Shown here one piece after another: positions 37,898 to 45,857 of a stretch of 64,000 bases of DNA. This stretch comes from an uncultured Ignavibacteriota bacterium. Its GTDB lineage: Bacteria; Bacteroidota; Ignavibacteria; Palsa-1295. Within the stretch, counting starts at the first letter, position 1; every line of letters begins with the position of its first letter. The stretch is from assembly GCA_903900335.1 (NCBI GenBank), contig CAIUMP010000030.1, positions 72,068 through 136,067 of the forward strand, read 5' to 3'. Position numbers and translations under genes: made by a program. The notes below the pieces were generated by a model. It was not told the DNA's origin. It worked only from the letters and a program-made list of their open reading frames with translations, and did not search any database.

Positions 37898-39928
37898 ATG
37901 TTCTTGAATATGAAAACCACTCTACTCCCCAAATCTAATCGAGGAAGAATCGTCCTGGGTCTCGCGCTTCTGGCAGGCCTCATTCTCACACCAATCCTGA
38001 TCTCAAGCTGCCAGAAGGGCGGCGGAAGCAATCTTCAAACAATCGCCTCCGCGCGCGGACTGACACCCGAAGAGATGGAAGGCGCCATGCGCACCTTCGT
38101 CCCGCCCGGCAAACGCGATGAATACTACATGTTTGCGTCCGGCGGACACTCCGGGCAAATCCACGTCATCGGCGTGCCCTCGATGCGTTTGCTCAAGACG
38201 ATCCCCGTCTTCTCGAACGATGCGTGGCAGGGCTACGGACTCGGCACGACGGAATCGGCAAATCTCTTCAAATCCGGCAGCGAAGGAGAGGATGTCGAAC
38301 TGCATTGGGGCGATTCCCATCATCCGGCTATCAGCAAGACGGATGGCGATTATGATGGTAAGGCCCTCTATATTAACGATCGCGCGAATGGCCGCATCGC
38401 AATGGTCGATCTTCGTGATTTCAAGACCAAGCAAATTCTGAAGATCCCAAACATTCAAACCTCCCACGGCGGCGTGTTCCTGACGCAGAATTCCGAGTAC
38501 GCACACGTCTCCGCAATGCAGCCGAAGGCGAATGCCTTCAGCGATCATCCGATGCCCGTAACGCTTAAGGATCATCTTGAGAATTACAAAGACATCTATC
38601 GCGGCGTATCGAGCTTCATCAAGATCAATAAGGAAGACATGCATCTGGATTTCACGAAGAGCTTCCAGATCGAGCTGCCGCCTTACACGCAGGATCTCGC
38701 CAGCGCAGGCAAAGGTCCGAGCGATGGTTGGATGTTCATCAACAGCTACAATACCGAGATGGCGACAGGCGGCGCGGCATACGGCAAGCCCACCATCGAA
38801 GTTGGTGCATCGAAGAATGACTTCGACTATCTTCACGTCATTGACTGGAAGAAGGCTGAAGCGCTCGCGCTCGCTGGTAAAGGCGAGATGCACAATGGCA
38901 TTCGCGTCCTACCGATGACGCTCGCCATCTCCGAACATATTCTGTACCTCGTTCCAGAACCACGCTCGCCGCATGGTGTCGATGTGTCTCCTGATGGCAA
39001 CTACATCGTTGTTGCTGGTAAGCTCGATCCGCACGTTACCGTCTTCGGAATGGACCTCATCAAGAAGGCGATCGAAGCGAAGAACTTCGAGAAGACGGAC
39101 ATCTACGGAATCCCAGTGCTCAATTACAAAGCGTGCGTTGCAGGACAAGTTGAACTTGGCGCTGGGCCGCTTCACACACAGTTCGATGCCGATGGCAATG
39201 GTTATACGAGTCTCTTCTTAGAGAACGCAATTGCGAAGTGGAGCCTGCCAACAGACAAGAGACCAGCGAAGGATGCATTCAAAGTTCTCGACAAGGTAAC
39301 AACGCATTACAACATCGGTCACCTTTCGACGGCACACGGTGATACGCGTCATCCGCAAGGCAAGTACATGGTTGCGATGAACAAGTGGTCGATCGATCGC
39401 TTCGGCCCGCTTGGAACGCTGCTCCCGCAGAACTTCCAACTCATCGACATCTCTGGTGAAAAGATGAAACTCGTCGCCGATATGCCTATCGGATTTGCCG
39501 AGCCTCATTATGCAGAGATGATCAACGTGAACGTGCTCAAACCGATACAGGTCTATCCTATCGGTACCGATCCGATCACGATGAAGCCGTCGCCGTTCGG
39601 TATCAAGACTGCGAAGGAAGCGCGCATCGAGCGCCACGGCAATGTGGTTGATATCTATATGGGTGTCATCCGCAGTTCATTCTCACCGGATATTGTGGAA
39701 GTCCACAAAGGCGATCACGTCCGCTTCCATATTACAAACGTGGAGCAGACGGTCGATGCCTCGCACGGCTTCGCAATACCGGAGTACAACATCATGTGTA
39801 GCCTCGATGCCGGCGAAACGGAGAACGTGGAGTTCGTTGCGAATCGCGTTGGCTCCTTCAGTTACTACTGTACCGAGTTCTGCTCCGCGCTCCATCTGGA
39901 GATGCAGGGGTGGCTGCTTGTGAACTGA
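37898..39928 (+). CDS. nosZ: Nitrous oxide reductase, clade II (Sec-dependent)
   Basis: NosZ reduces N2O to N2 at a copper-sulfur cluster (CuZ), fed by a binuclear CuA site. The ATG at 37898 gives a Sec-type signal without a twin-arginine motif, ending ILISS-C (Cys38), a plausible lipobox, so the enzyme may be lipid-anchored. ATG 37910 is an alternative. The seven-bladed propeller contains the CuZ region (HWGDSHHPAISKTDGDYDG; later TSHGG, SPHGVDVSPDG, GPLHTQFD, NIGHLSTAHGD). The C-terminal cupredoxin domain has the CuA motif CTEFCSALHLEM preceded by a His in SHGF. Length (676) fits clade II enzymes. It heads a nos gene cluster on the same strand. Confidence 0.96.
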   Translation: MFLNMKTTLLPKSNRGRIVLGLALLAGLILTPILISSCQKGGGSNLQTIASARGLTPEEMEGAMRTFVPPGKRDEYYMFASGGHSGQIHVIGVPSMRLLKTIPVFSNDAWQGYGLGTTESANLFKSGSEGEDVELHWGDSHHPAISKTDGDYDGKALYINDRANGRIAMVDLRDFKTKQILKIPNIQTSHGGVFLTQNSEYAHVSAMQPKANAFSDHPMPVTLKDHLENYKDIYRGVSSFIKINKEDMHLDFTKSFQIELPPYTQDLASAGKGPSDGWMFINSYNTEMATGGAAYGKPTIEVGASKNDFDYLHVIDWKKAEALALAGKGEMHNGIRVLPMTLAISEHILYLVPEPRSPHGVDVSPDGNYIVVAGKLDPHVTVFGMDLIKKAIEAKNFEKTDIYGIPVLNYKACVAGQVELGAGPLHTQFDADGNGYTSLFLENAIAKWSLPTDKRPAKDAFKVLDKVTTHYNIGHLSTAHGDTRHPQGKYMVAMNKWSIDRFGPLGTLLPQNFQLIDISGEKMKLVADMPIGFAEPHYAEMINVNVLKPIQVYPIGTDPITMKPSPFGIKTAKEARIERHGNVVDIYMGVIRSSFSPDIVEVHKGDHVRFHITNVEQTVDASHGFAIPEYNIMCSLDAGETENVEFVANRVGSFSYYCTEFCSALHLEMQGWLLVN

Positions 39929-39930
39929 GT

Positions 39931-40082
39931 ATTGAGTAACGAGTAACGAGTGATGAGTAATATGCAGAAGCCAACCTGGCAAGCCACACGAGCAGTGAGA
40001 AATTCCATTCTCCCGACTCGTTACTCGTTACCCGTTACTCGTTACCTCCTCCTCGTTACCCGTTTCTCGTTACTCATCACTC
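39931..40082. repeat. Inverted array of GTAACGAGT-type repeats spanning the nosL start
   Basis: The left arm (39931-39960) is made of GAGTAACGAGTAACGAGTG-type repeats; the right arm (40016-40082) is made of their complement (ACTCGTTACTCGTTAC and variants, about eight copies). Perfect matches include 16 bases (39936-39951 with 40016-40031) and 13 bases (39948-39960 with 40070-40082). The nosL ATG (39953-39955) lies in the left arm, and the right arm encodes most of the nosL signal peptide (PTRYSLPVTRYLLLVTRFSL). Confidence 0.8.
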
Positions 40083-40480
40083 TCCTGAGTTGCAGTGCCG
40101 GCAAGCCGGAGCCGCCAAAGATCATCGCCGATCGCTCATCGTGCAGCTTCTGCAAGATGCTCATCAGCGACACACGATATGCCGGAGCTCTGAACAACGG
40201 CCAGGAGGCCCTTTACGACGACCTCGGCTGCATGTTCAGTGCTGTCAGCAAAATGAAGAGCGAACCCGAATACCTCTGGGTTCGCGACTACAACACCAAC
40301 GTCTGGCTCGATGCGCGCGCCGCAGTCTTCGTCTATGCGCCGAAGCTCGGAACACCGATGAACTACGGTTACGTCGCCGTTCGTGATGCCTCCGAGGCCG
40401 CGCAGCTTGCCGGACATATTGATGGTCGCGTCATTGGAGATTGGAATGCCGTCGTCACGTTTTTTAAGGAGAAGGTATAG
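39953..40480 (+). CDS. nosL: NosL copper chaperone lipoprotein
   Basis: NosL binds Cu(I) and delivers it for assembly of the NosZ copper centre with NosDFY. The 175-residue product has a signal peptide ending ITLLS-C (Cys47), and the metal-binding CSFCKM motif appears shortly after (DRSSCSFCKMLISD), followed by the usual DDLGCM element. Start candidates are GTG 39950, ATG 39953 and ATG 39962; all lie in or beside a repeat array. The signal peptide is itself a repeat product: TRYSLP-VTRYLLL-VTRFSLL. It is 22 bases after nosZ and 2 bases before the nosD fusion. Confidence 0.92.
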   Translation: MSNMQKPTWQATRAVRNSILPTRYSLPVTRYLLLVTRFSLLITLLSCSAGKPEPPKIIADRSSCSFCKMLISDTRYAGALNNGQEALYDDLGCMFSAVSKMKSEPEYLWVRDYNTNVWLDARAAVFVYAPKLGTPMNYGYVAVRDASEAAQLAGHIDGRVIGDWNAVVTFFKEKV

Positions 40481-40482
40481 TT

Positions 40483-42495
40483 ATGAGCTGGTTTAAGGAG
40501 TATCCGAAACGTCACCTGGTTCAATGGGTCGGTGCAGCTTTGCTACTTGCACTAATTGCATGGCTATCCTATTGGGGAGAGAACGCTCCACTTTGGGAGA
40601 TGCACATGAAGGCGCCGCAGTATCCCGCCGGTCTTGTGCTTATCGCGTACGGAGATCGAGTCGAGGGAAATGTCATGGAGATCAATCTCCTCAATCAATA
40701 TATCGGCATGAAGAGCATTGATCCGAAAGAGATCAAAGTAATGGTTCTGTGCCCGTACGCAGTTGGGACGATCGTGTTCTTCGGTCTGCTTGCCTTTGCA
40801 TTCCCGAAGTTTCGCTGGCTGTTCTCCGTCATGGCAATGGCGGTTCCCTTGGGGATATTGGTCGTCATTCAGTATTACCTCTATCATTTCGGTCACACGC
40901 TCGACCCTGAACAGAATCTCTTGCGGATAGAGCCGTTCACTCCTTATGTGATCGGACCAACATCGATCAAGCAATTCAACACCATGTCCGTGCCTGGTAT
41001 GGGATTTTGGCTATTGATGTTGGCTTCCGTCCTGATCGGTTTTGGCAATAGGCTCGCGCGTAGCATCGTACATGGTATTAATCCATTCAACTTCAAGCGA
41101 GCGGTCATCACTGCCTCCGTGGTGCTCGCACTATTCCCGATCACGCGAGCCAACGCTCAGTCGCTTCGCGATCTTCAACCCATGATCGACGCCGCAGCGC
41201 CGGGGACTGTCCTCGTCATTCCGCAAGGGACGTATCGTGGGCCGATCACGATCACCAAGCCACTAACCCTTCGTGGCGAAGGCAAGCCGGAGATTCGTGG
41301 TAACGGGCAAGGCAGCGTTGTGACGATCAACACAAACGATGTGACAATAGATGGCTTCCTCATCCGGCTGAGTGGCAAAGAAGTATCCGAGGAAGCTGCT
41401 GGCGTTTCGTGCGAGGGAAGCAATATCACGCTCCGCAACAGTGAAGTGCGTGATGTGTTTTTCGGGATGCACATTGCAAGCGGAAATAATATCACCGTCT
41501 TGCACAACGAGATCCATCCCGGTGTAAGTTACGGTGGACGCGCAGGACATGGCATTGATATCTGGAACGTCGAAGGCATAACGGTTCGCGGCAATTACAT
41601 TCACGATGCACGCGACGGGGTGATTCTCTCCTACGCCGCAAAAGTTGTTGTCGATTCCAACCATGTCACCAATTGTCGCTATGGTTTGCACTCCATGTTC
41701 TCGAAGAATCTCGCCTTCACCTGCAACTACGTTCACGACAATCTCCTCGGCGTTGCGCTGATGTACACAGACACGATGCTCGCCGAAGGCAACATCGTCA
41801 CGAGCCACAAGACCGGCGCAACCCCGTTTGGCTTCCTGCTGAAGGATCTGAACAACCTCACGATGCGGCACAATACGATCACCTGTAATCGTGTCGGTAT
41901 CTATGCCGATGGTCTGTCGATGCAAGTTGGCAGTTCATCGCTTATTTCGGAAAACACACTCGCCGGAAATGAGCGCGGCGTCTCCGCGATGAGCAATGCG
42001 ACGTTCACGTTCGCGGGTAACAACGTTCTGGATAATCTCACGGATGTCTATAACGAAGGCGAGCACACTGCGCCGGGTGTGCGATGGTCGAACGCACAAG
42101 GCGGCAACTTCTGGAGCGAGTATCACGGCTTCGACAAGACCGGCGATGGCACAGGTGATCTCGCTTATCGAGAAGAGAATACAACAGAGTCCATTCTCAA
42201 TACATCGAATCCTGCGCGAGCATTTATCTACACGCCAGCGCATCTTGTGCTCGAAGCTGCGCTCCGCATGTTTCCATTATTCAAGAGCGCGCCTGTTGTA
42301 GATGATGCAAGGCCGAAAATGCAGCCCGCCGCGCTGGGCTGGACAACAAACGTTCTTGAACCGCGCTCGGTAACAACGTCGCTCATATCCACCCTCCTCG
42401 TCTGCCTCGGAATGTGGACGCTCTGGCGTTGGAGACCTTTCTCCGCAAGTCGCATAGACATCCCCCGTCATCGAACTTCTATCCCCGCCTTATGA
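40483..42495 (+). CDS. nosD: Membrane domain fused to NosD copper-site maturation protein
   Basis: The 670-residue protein has two parts. Residues 1-205 are an integral membrane domain: hydrophobic segments near 11-30, 86-108, 112-138 and 176-192, with a soluble loop MKAPQYPAGLVLIAYGDRVEG...NQYIGM. From about 207 a second signal-like segment (AVITASVVLALFPITRANAQ) leads into NosD: CASH-type parallel beta-helix repeats (LVIPQGTYRGPITITKPLTL, ITVRGNYIHDARDG, HGIDIWN) to about residue 600, then a C-terminal hydrophobic segment near 630-653. NosD works with the NosFY transporter to supply NosZ maturation in the periplasm. The N-terminal part may correspond to the stand-alone membrane protein NosB of clade II clusters; that identification is tentative. 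Confidence 0.88.
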   Translation: MSWFKEYPKRHLVQWVGAALLLALIAWLSYWGENAPLWEMHMKAPQYPAGLVLIAYGDRVEGNVMEINLLNQYIGMKSIDPKEIKVMVLCPYAVGTIVFFGLLAFAFPKFRWLFSVMAMAVPLGILVVIQYYLYHFGHTLDPEQNLLRIEPFTPYVIGPTSIKQFNTMSVPGMGFWLLMLASVLIGFGNRLARSIVHGINPFNFKRAVITASVVLALFPITRANAQSLRDLQPMIDAAAPGTVLVIPQGTYRGPITITKPLTLRGEGKPEIRGNGQGSVVTINTNDVTIDGFLIRLSGKEVSEEAAGVSCEGSNITLRNSEVRDVFFGMHIASGNNITVLHNEIHPGVSYGGRAGHGIDIWNVEGITVRGNYIHDARDGVILSYAAKVVVDSNHVTNCRYGLHSMFSKNLAFTCNYVHDNLLGVALMYTDTMLAEGNIVTSHKTGATPFGFLLKDLNNLTMRHNTITCNRVGIYADGLSMQVGSSSLISENTLAGNERGVSAMSNATFTFAGNNVLDNLTDVYNEGEHTAPGVRWSNAQGGNFWSEYHGFDKTGDGTGDLAYREENTTESILNTSNPARAFIYTPAHLVLEAALRMFPLFKSAPVVDDARPKMQPAALGWTTNVLEPRSVTTSLISTLLVCLGMWTLWRWRPFSASRIDIPRHRTSIPAL

Positions 42496-43160
42496 TAGAA
42501 ATCTCACATTTGCGAAAGTCCTTCGGCACAACAGATGTGCTCTCAGGACTTGACCTTTCCATCAACGCCGGAGAACTCGTCGTCCTGCTCGGACCAAACG
42601 GCAGCGGTAAATCAACACTCTTTCGTTGTATGATGGGCCTCATTGACTATGATGGGCAGATTAGCATTGATGGACTCTCTCCACTCACGCATGGCAAGGC
42701 CGTCCGCAAAGAGATCGGCTTCATGCCGCAGCAGTGCGGATTGCACCTGGATATGACAGTGGACGAGACACTGGAGTTCTACGCGCTCATTCGTAAGCAG
42801 AGTTCAGAGCACGCATTCCGATTGCTCGAACAAGTGAATCTTGGCAGCACCCGAACGATGAAAGTTGGCGAGTTATCTGGCGGTATGCGGCAGCGATTGT
42901 CGTATGTCGTCGCAGCATTTGCGAGGCCGAAAGTGCTGATTTTGGATGAACCGATTTCCAATCTCGATCGCGAGAGTCAATCGCTCATTCTTTCGCACCT
43001 TCTGGCGTTGCACGAGGAGAAGATCACCATCCTGCTTTCAACGCATTTGAAGCACGATATGCTGGATGTTGCAGATCGCTCGTTCGTCATGTCTGAAGGC
43101 CGATTGTGGGACACCGTCACCGCAGATACGTATGCAATGGAAGGAGCGATGCAATCATGA
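42492..43160 (+). CDS. nosF: NosF ABC transporter ATPase
   Basis: A 222-residue ATPase with Walker A GPNGSGKST, Q-loop MPQQ, signature LSGGMRQR, Walker B VLILDEP and switch-region STHLKHD. The ATG at 42492 overlaps the nosD stop by four bases (ATGA), so translation is probably coupled. Together with NosY it forms the ABC transporter that, with NosD, is needed to build the CuZ cluster of NosZ. Neighbouring genes fix the assignment. Confidence 0.93.
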   Translation: MIEISHLRKSFGTTDVLSGLDLSINAGELVVLLGPNGSGKSTLFRCMMGLIDYDGQISIDGLSPLTHGKAVRKEIGFMPQQCGLHLDMTVDETLEFYALIRKQSSEHAFRLLEQVNLGSTRTMKVGELSGGMRQRLSYVVAAFARPKVLILDEPISNLDRESQSLILSHLLALHEEKITILLSTHLKHDMLDVADRSFVMSEGRLWDTVTADTYAMEGAMQS

Positions 43161-43999
43161 TGACACTCGACGCCATTCGCCCCATCGCTCTTAAAGAGCT
43201 GAACGACGCGCGCCGCAATCGGTGGCTAATCGGCTACGCACTTGTGTTGGCGGGGCTCGGAATCGTCGTCTCCATCGTTGGGACATCGAGCACGAGCGGC
43301 TTATCTCTGCAAATGTTTGGCCGCACGACGGCAACATTCGTGAACCTATGCCTTTTCGTTGCACCGCTCGTAGCTGTGACACTCGGCGCTGGCACCATCG
43401 CCGGCGAGCGGGACATGGGCACGCTCGAACATCTTCTCGCACAACCGATCGAACGCTCCGAGTTGCTACTCGGCAAATATCTGGGTTTGTGGATTGCGCT
43501 CACCGTCGCAACGATTGTCGGCTTTGCACCGGCGGGAATAATCATTGGCTCGCTTGCGGGGGTGTCAAGCATTCTGCACTTCCTGCTCTTTCCGATGCTC
43601 GCGATTCTTGTTGCAAGCGCGATGCTCTCCGTGGGAATGTACATATCCATCCGTTCCTCCGGAAGAGCAGAGGCTCAGACGACTGCGATCCTCGTGTGGT
43701 TCGCATTCGTGCTTGCATACGACTTACTGTTGTTGGGAAGCCTCTCTGTGATTCAACTTCCTGCGAGCACACTCGGCATTCTGCTCATGCTCAATCCGAT
43801 AGACGCCGCGCGCGTTCTGACAACACTGGCTCTTGATCCAGAACTCTATGTTCTCGGTCCTGCGGGCGCGTATCTAGTGGAAACGCTTGGCACGCTTGGC
43901 ACCACCGTCTTCCTACTCGGTGCGCTCGCCGCATGGACAGCCATCCCGATTTGGTTTTCTATTCTTCGATTTAGAATCCGCACACTTTCGCGCGCGTAA
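43157..43999 (+). CDS. nosY: NosY ABC transporter permease
   Basis: A 280-residue membrane protein with about six hydrophobic segments (LIGYALVLAGLGIVVSIVG, FVNLCLFVAPLVAVTLGAG, YLGLWIALTVATIVGFAPAG and others). The family motif GERDMGTLEHLLAQPI and the following LLGKYLG are typical of ABC-2/NosY permeases. Its ATG overlaps the nosF stop by four bases; a second ATG directly follows. It is the membrane partner of NosF. The stop codon lies within the CGTAAACGTTTACG palindrome. Confidence 0.92.
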   Translation: MMTLDAIRPIALKELNDARRNRWLIGYALVLAGLGIVVSIVGTSSTSGLSLQMFGRTTATFVNLCLFVAPLVAVTLGAGTIAGERDMGTLEHLLAQPIERSELLLGKYLGLWIALTVATIVGFAPAGIIIGSLAGVSSILHFLLFPMLAILVASAMLSVGMYISIRSSGRAEAQTTAILVWFAFVLAYDLLLLGSLSVIQLPASTLGILLMLNPIDAARVLTTLALDPELYVLGPAGAYLVETLGTLGTTVFLLGALAAWTAIPIWFSILRFRIRTLSRA

Positions 44000-44019
44000 A
44001 CGTTTACGTGCTAGCTTTG
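43995..44019 (+). promoter_or_regulatory. Palindrome plus -7 box before the cytochrome c gene
   Basis: CGTAAACGTTTACG (43995-44008) is a perfect 14-base palindrome overlapping the nosY stop. TAGCTTTG (44012-44019) matches TAnnTTTG and lies 20 bases before ATG 44040. An operator next to a promoter box suggests separate control of the cytochrome gene. The palindrome resembles LacI-family operators in form. Confidence 0.45.
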
Positions 44020-44039
44020 AAACTCAATCATCATCAACT

Positions 44040-44489
44040 ATGACTTCACTTTTTCGTGCCGCCTTCTTCCTAACGCTTCTTCTTGCCGCATCTTCCTGTG
44101 GGAAGAGCGACAAGATGAATGAAGACGATAACAATAAACCCGCCGCTGCTGCTGGTGCTCCAGCCGCCGAGGCGCCGTTTGATGTTGCGATGACGCCGGA
44201 TAACATCGTCAAGGGCGATTCGCTGTACCAGCATACATGCGCTCCGTGTCATGGGCCGCGCGGCAAGGGCGATGGCCCGGCCTCCGTCGCGCTTAATCCG
44301 AAGCCCCGCGATCACTCGAACGGTGCATACATGGATAAACTCACGAATCGCCACATTCACGATGTTGTGAAGAACGGTGGCGCGGCGTTCGGTTACCCGA
44401 CGATGCCAGGACAGCCACAGCTAACAGACGAGCAGATCGCGCAGGCCATCGCGTTCGTCCGCACGCTAAGCCCGACATACAAGCCATAA
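44040..44489 (+). CDS. Mono-haem cytochrome c lipoprotein of the nos cluster
   Basis: A 149-residue protein with lipobox AASS-C (Cys20), an Ala/Pro-rich linker, and one haem site CAPCH (residues 67-71) in the context LYQHTCAPCHGPRGKGDGP. A likely axial Met lies in FGYPTMPGQPQL. Class I cytochromes of this kind occur in clade II nos clusters (NosC-like) and are thought to carry electrons to NosZ. Here it is the only electron carrier in the cluster, since no nosR, nosG or nosH is present in the window. The assignment as NosZ donor is inferred from position. Confidence 0.85.
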   Translation: MTSLFRAAFFLTLLLAASSCGKSDKMNEDDNNKPAAAAGAPAAEAPFDVAMTPDNIVKGDSLYQHTCAPCHGPRGKGDGPASVALNPKPRDHSNGAYMDKLTNRHIHDVVKNGGAAFGYPTMPGQPQLTDEQIAQAIAFVRTLSPTYKP

Positions 44490-44530
44490 GTGGGAAGTGG
44501 ATGGTCACCCGTCCACGATAGAAATTGCAA

Positions 44531-44574
44531 ATCGAGCTGCGTAAGATTTCCTTACGCTGCTCGATCTTGTTTTG
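44531..44574 (+). terminator. Rho-independent terminator of the nos cluster
   Basis: A 15-base stem with one mismatch (ATCGAGCTGCGTAAG, 44531-44545, with CTTACGCTGCTCGAT, 44551-44565) and a five-base loop is followed by CTTGTTTTG. It lies 42 bases after the cytochrome stop codon. Confidence 0.8.
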
Positions 44575-44705
44575 TGGGGAGTCGTGATGGTAGCGCGTCC
44601 CATTTCAGCATTCCCGGATTGTGATGGGATTGGCACGAACTTGCCATGATGCAGACGTAACGCGTTGCAGTGAGCAATGCAGCTTCACCACGCCTCACGA
44701 TTTCA

Positions 44706-45857
44706 ATGCGAGCCACGACGCAAAGCACCATCGAGACTTCATCTTCTCCCGAGGAGATGTTGCGGAATATAGATGGTGACCCATCTGTAAAACGAGGGCC
44801 TGTCTTCGTCCTCTTGCTGGCCATCGCACTTCTGCTTTCGCTTCTGCTCATTTGGCAGGCCCGCGTGATCGTCATGCTGCTCTTCGCAGCGATCGTCGTC
44901 GCGATTCTCCTCACTGCTATTGTCGATTGGTTCGAAACGCGCCTAAAGCTCAAGCGGGGAATCGCGTTCTCACTCGTCCTTCTTCTTGGCACCGCACTCC
45001 TCATACTTATGGTGTGGGTCACAGGCCCACAGGTGATCCAACAGTTCGAAATTCTCCAAACCGATCTCCCAGTTGCCTACAATCACCTCATGGATGAGAT
45101 GCGGGGATATGATTGGGGACGCTGGATGCTTGCGGAGCTGTCCGGGTATTCGCAGCTCTCTGAGAGTGTCGGATATGCAGTGCGAAGTATCGGCGGCATG
45201 ATGCTCAGCAGTGCTACAGGTGTTGGCGGGATTATTCTCGTCGCCGTTCTTGGATTATATTTCGCCGCAGAGCCAAATGTCTATCTCGCCGGTATCCGTC
45301 GGGCAACTCCGAAACGGTATCGCGCTATTCTTGAAGCGTGTACGACAAGCGCCGCTCGCACGTTGCGGTGGTGGTTGCTGGCGCAGATGCTATCGATGAT
45401 CGCCGTCGGTCTGCTCGTGTGGCTTGGCCTTTGGGCGCTTGGGGTACCGCTCGCGGGAACGCTGGGTATCATCGCCGCGCTGCTCACCTTCATTCCGAAC
45501 GTGGGGCCGATACTTTCCTCCGTACCCGCGGCTCTGCTTGGCCTTGCTATTAGTCCGATCACAGGATTACTCACCCTCGTCCTCTTCATGTTCGTGCATT
45601 TTGTCGAGGGGTACGTGATCACCCCATTGCTTCAGCGCGAGATCGTTCGTCTTCCCCCGGCGTTCACATTGCTCGCGGAGTTACTCCTCGCCGTCATCGC
45701 TGGCCCGCTTGGTGTCGCCCTCGCGGCACCGATGGCTGCTTCGGCGCTCGGCATTTTTAAGACGCTCGTTCCCGAAGAGAAAGGCGTTGACCTTTCGGGC
45801 GTCTCGGCGCAGTCTGGGAGATCGCGTCATGAACTTTCTCATCGCAAGTATGAGTAA
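44706..45857 (+). CDS. AI-2E family transporter (PerM/YdiK-like)
   Basis: A 383-residue integral membrane protein with about eight hydrophobic segments. Family signatures are present: FIPNVGPILSSVPAALLGL, EGYVITPLLQREIVRLPP and a long early soluble region after the third segment (QFEILQTDLPVAYNHLMDEM). A GTG at 44670 could add 12 residues. Members export autoinducer-2 or act as ion antiporters; most have no tested substrate, so only the family is claimed. It is separated from the nos cluster by a terminator and probably forms its own unit. Confidence 0.88.
   Translation: MRATTQSTIETSSSPEEMLRNIDGDPSVKRGPVFVLLLAIALLLSLLLIWQARVIVMLLFAAIVVAILLTAIVDWFETRLKLKRGIAFSLVLLLGTALLILMVWVTGPQVIQQFEILQTDLPVAYNHLMDEMRGYDWGRWMLAELSGYSQLSESVGYAVRSIGGMMLSSATGVGGIILVAVLGLYFAAEPNVYLAGIRRATPKRYRAILEACTTSAARTLRWWLLAQMLSMIAVGLLVWLGLWALGVPLAGTLGIIAALLTFIPNVGPILSSVPAALLGLAISPITGLLTLVLFMFVHFVEGYVITPLLQREIVRLPPAFTLLAELLLAVIAGPLGVALAAPMAASALGIFKTLVPEEKGVDLSGVSAQSGRSRHELSHRKYE

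Noticed and set aside
38003-38893. 296-codon open frame on the minus strand
   Set aside because: It lies antisense within nosZ, whose catalytic motifs are unambiguous; the reverse frame has low-complexity Ile/Val/Arg composition typical of shadows.
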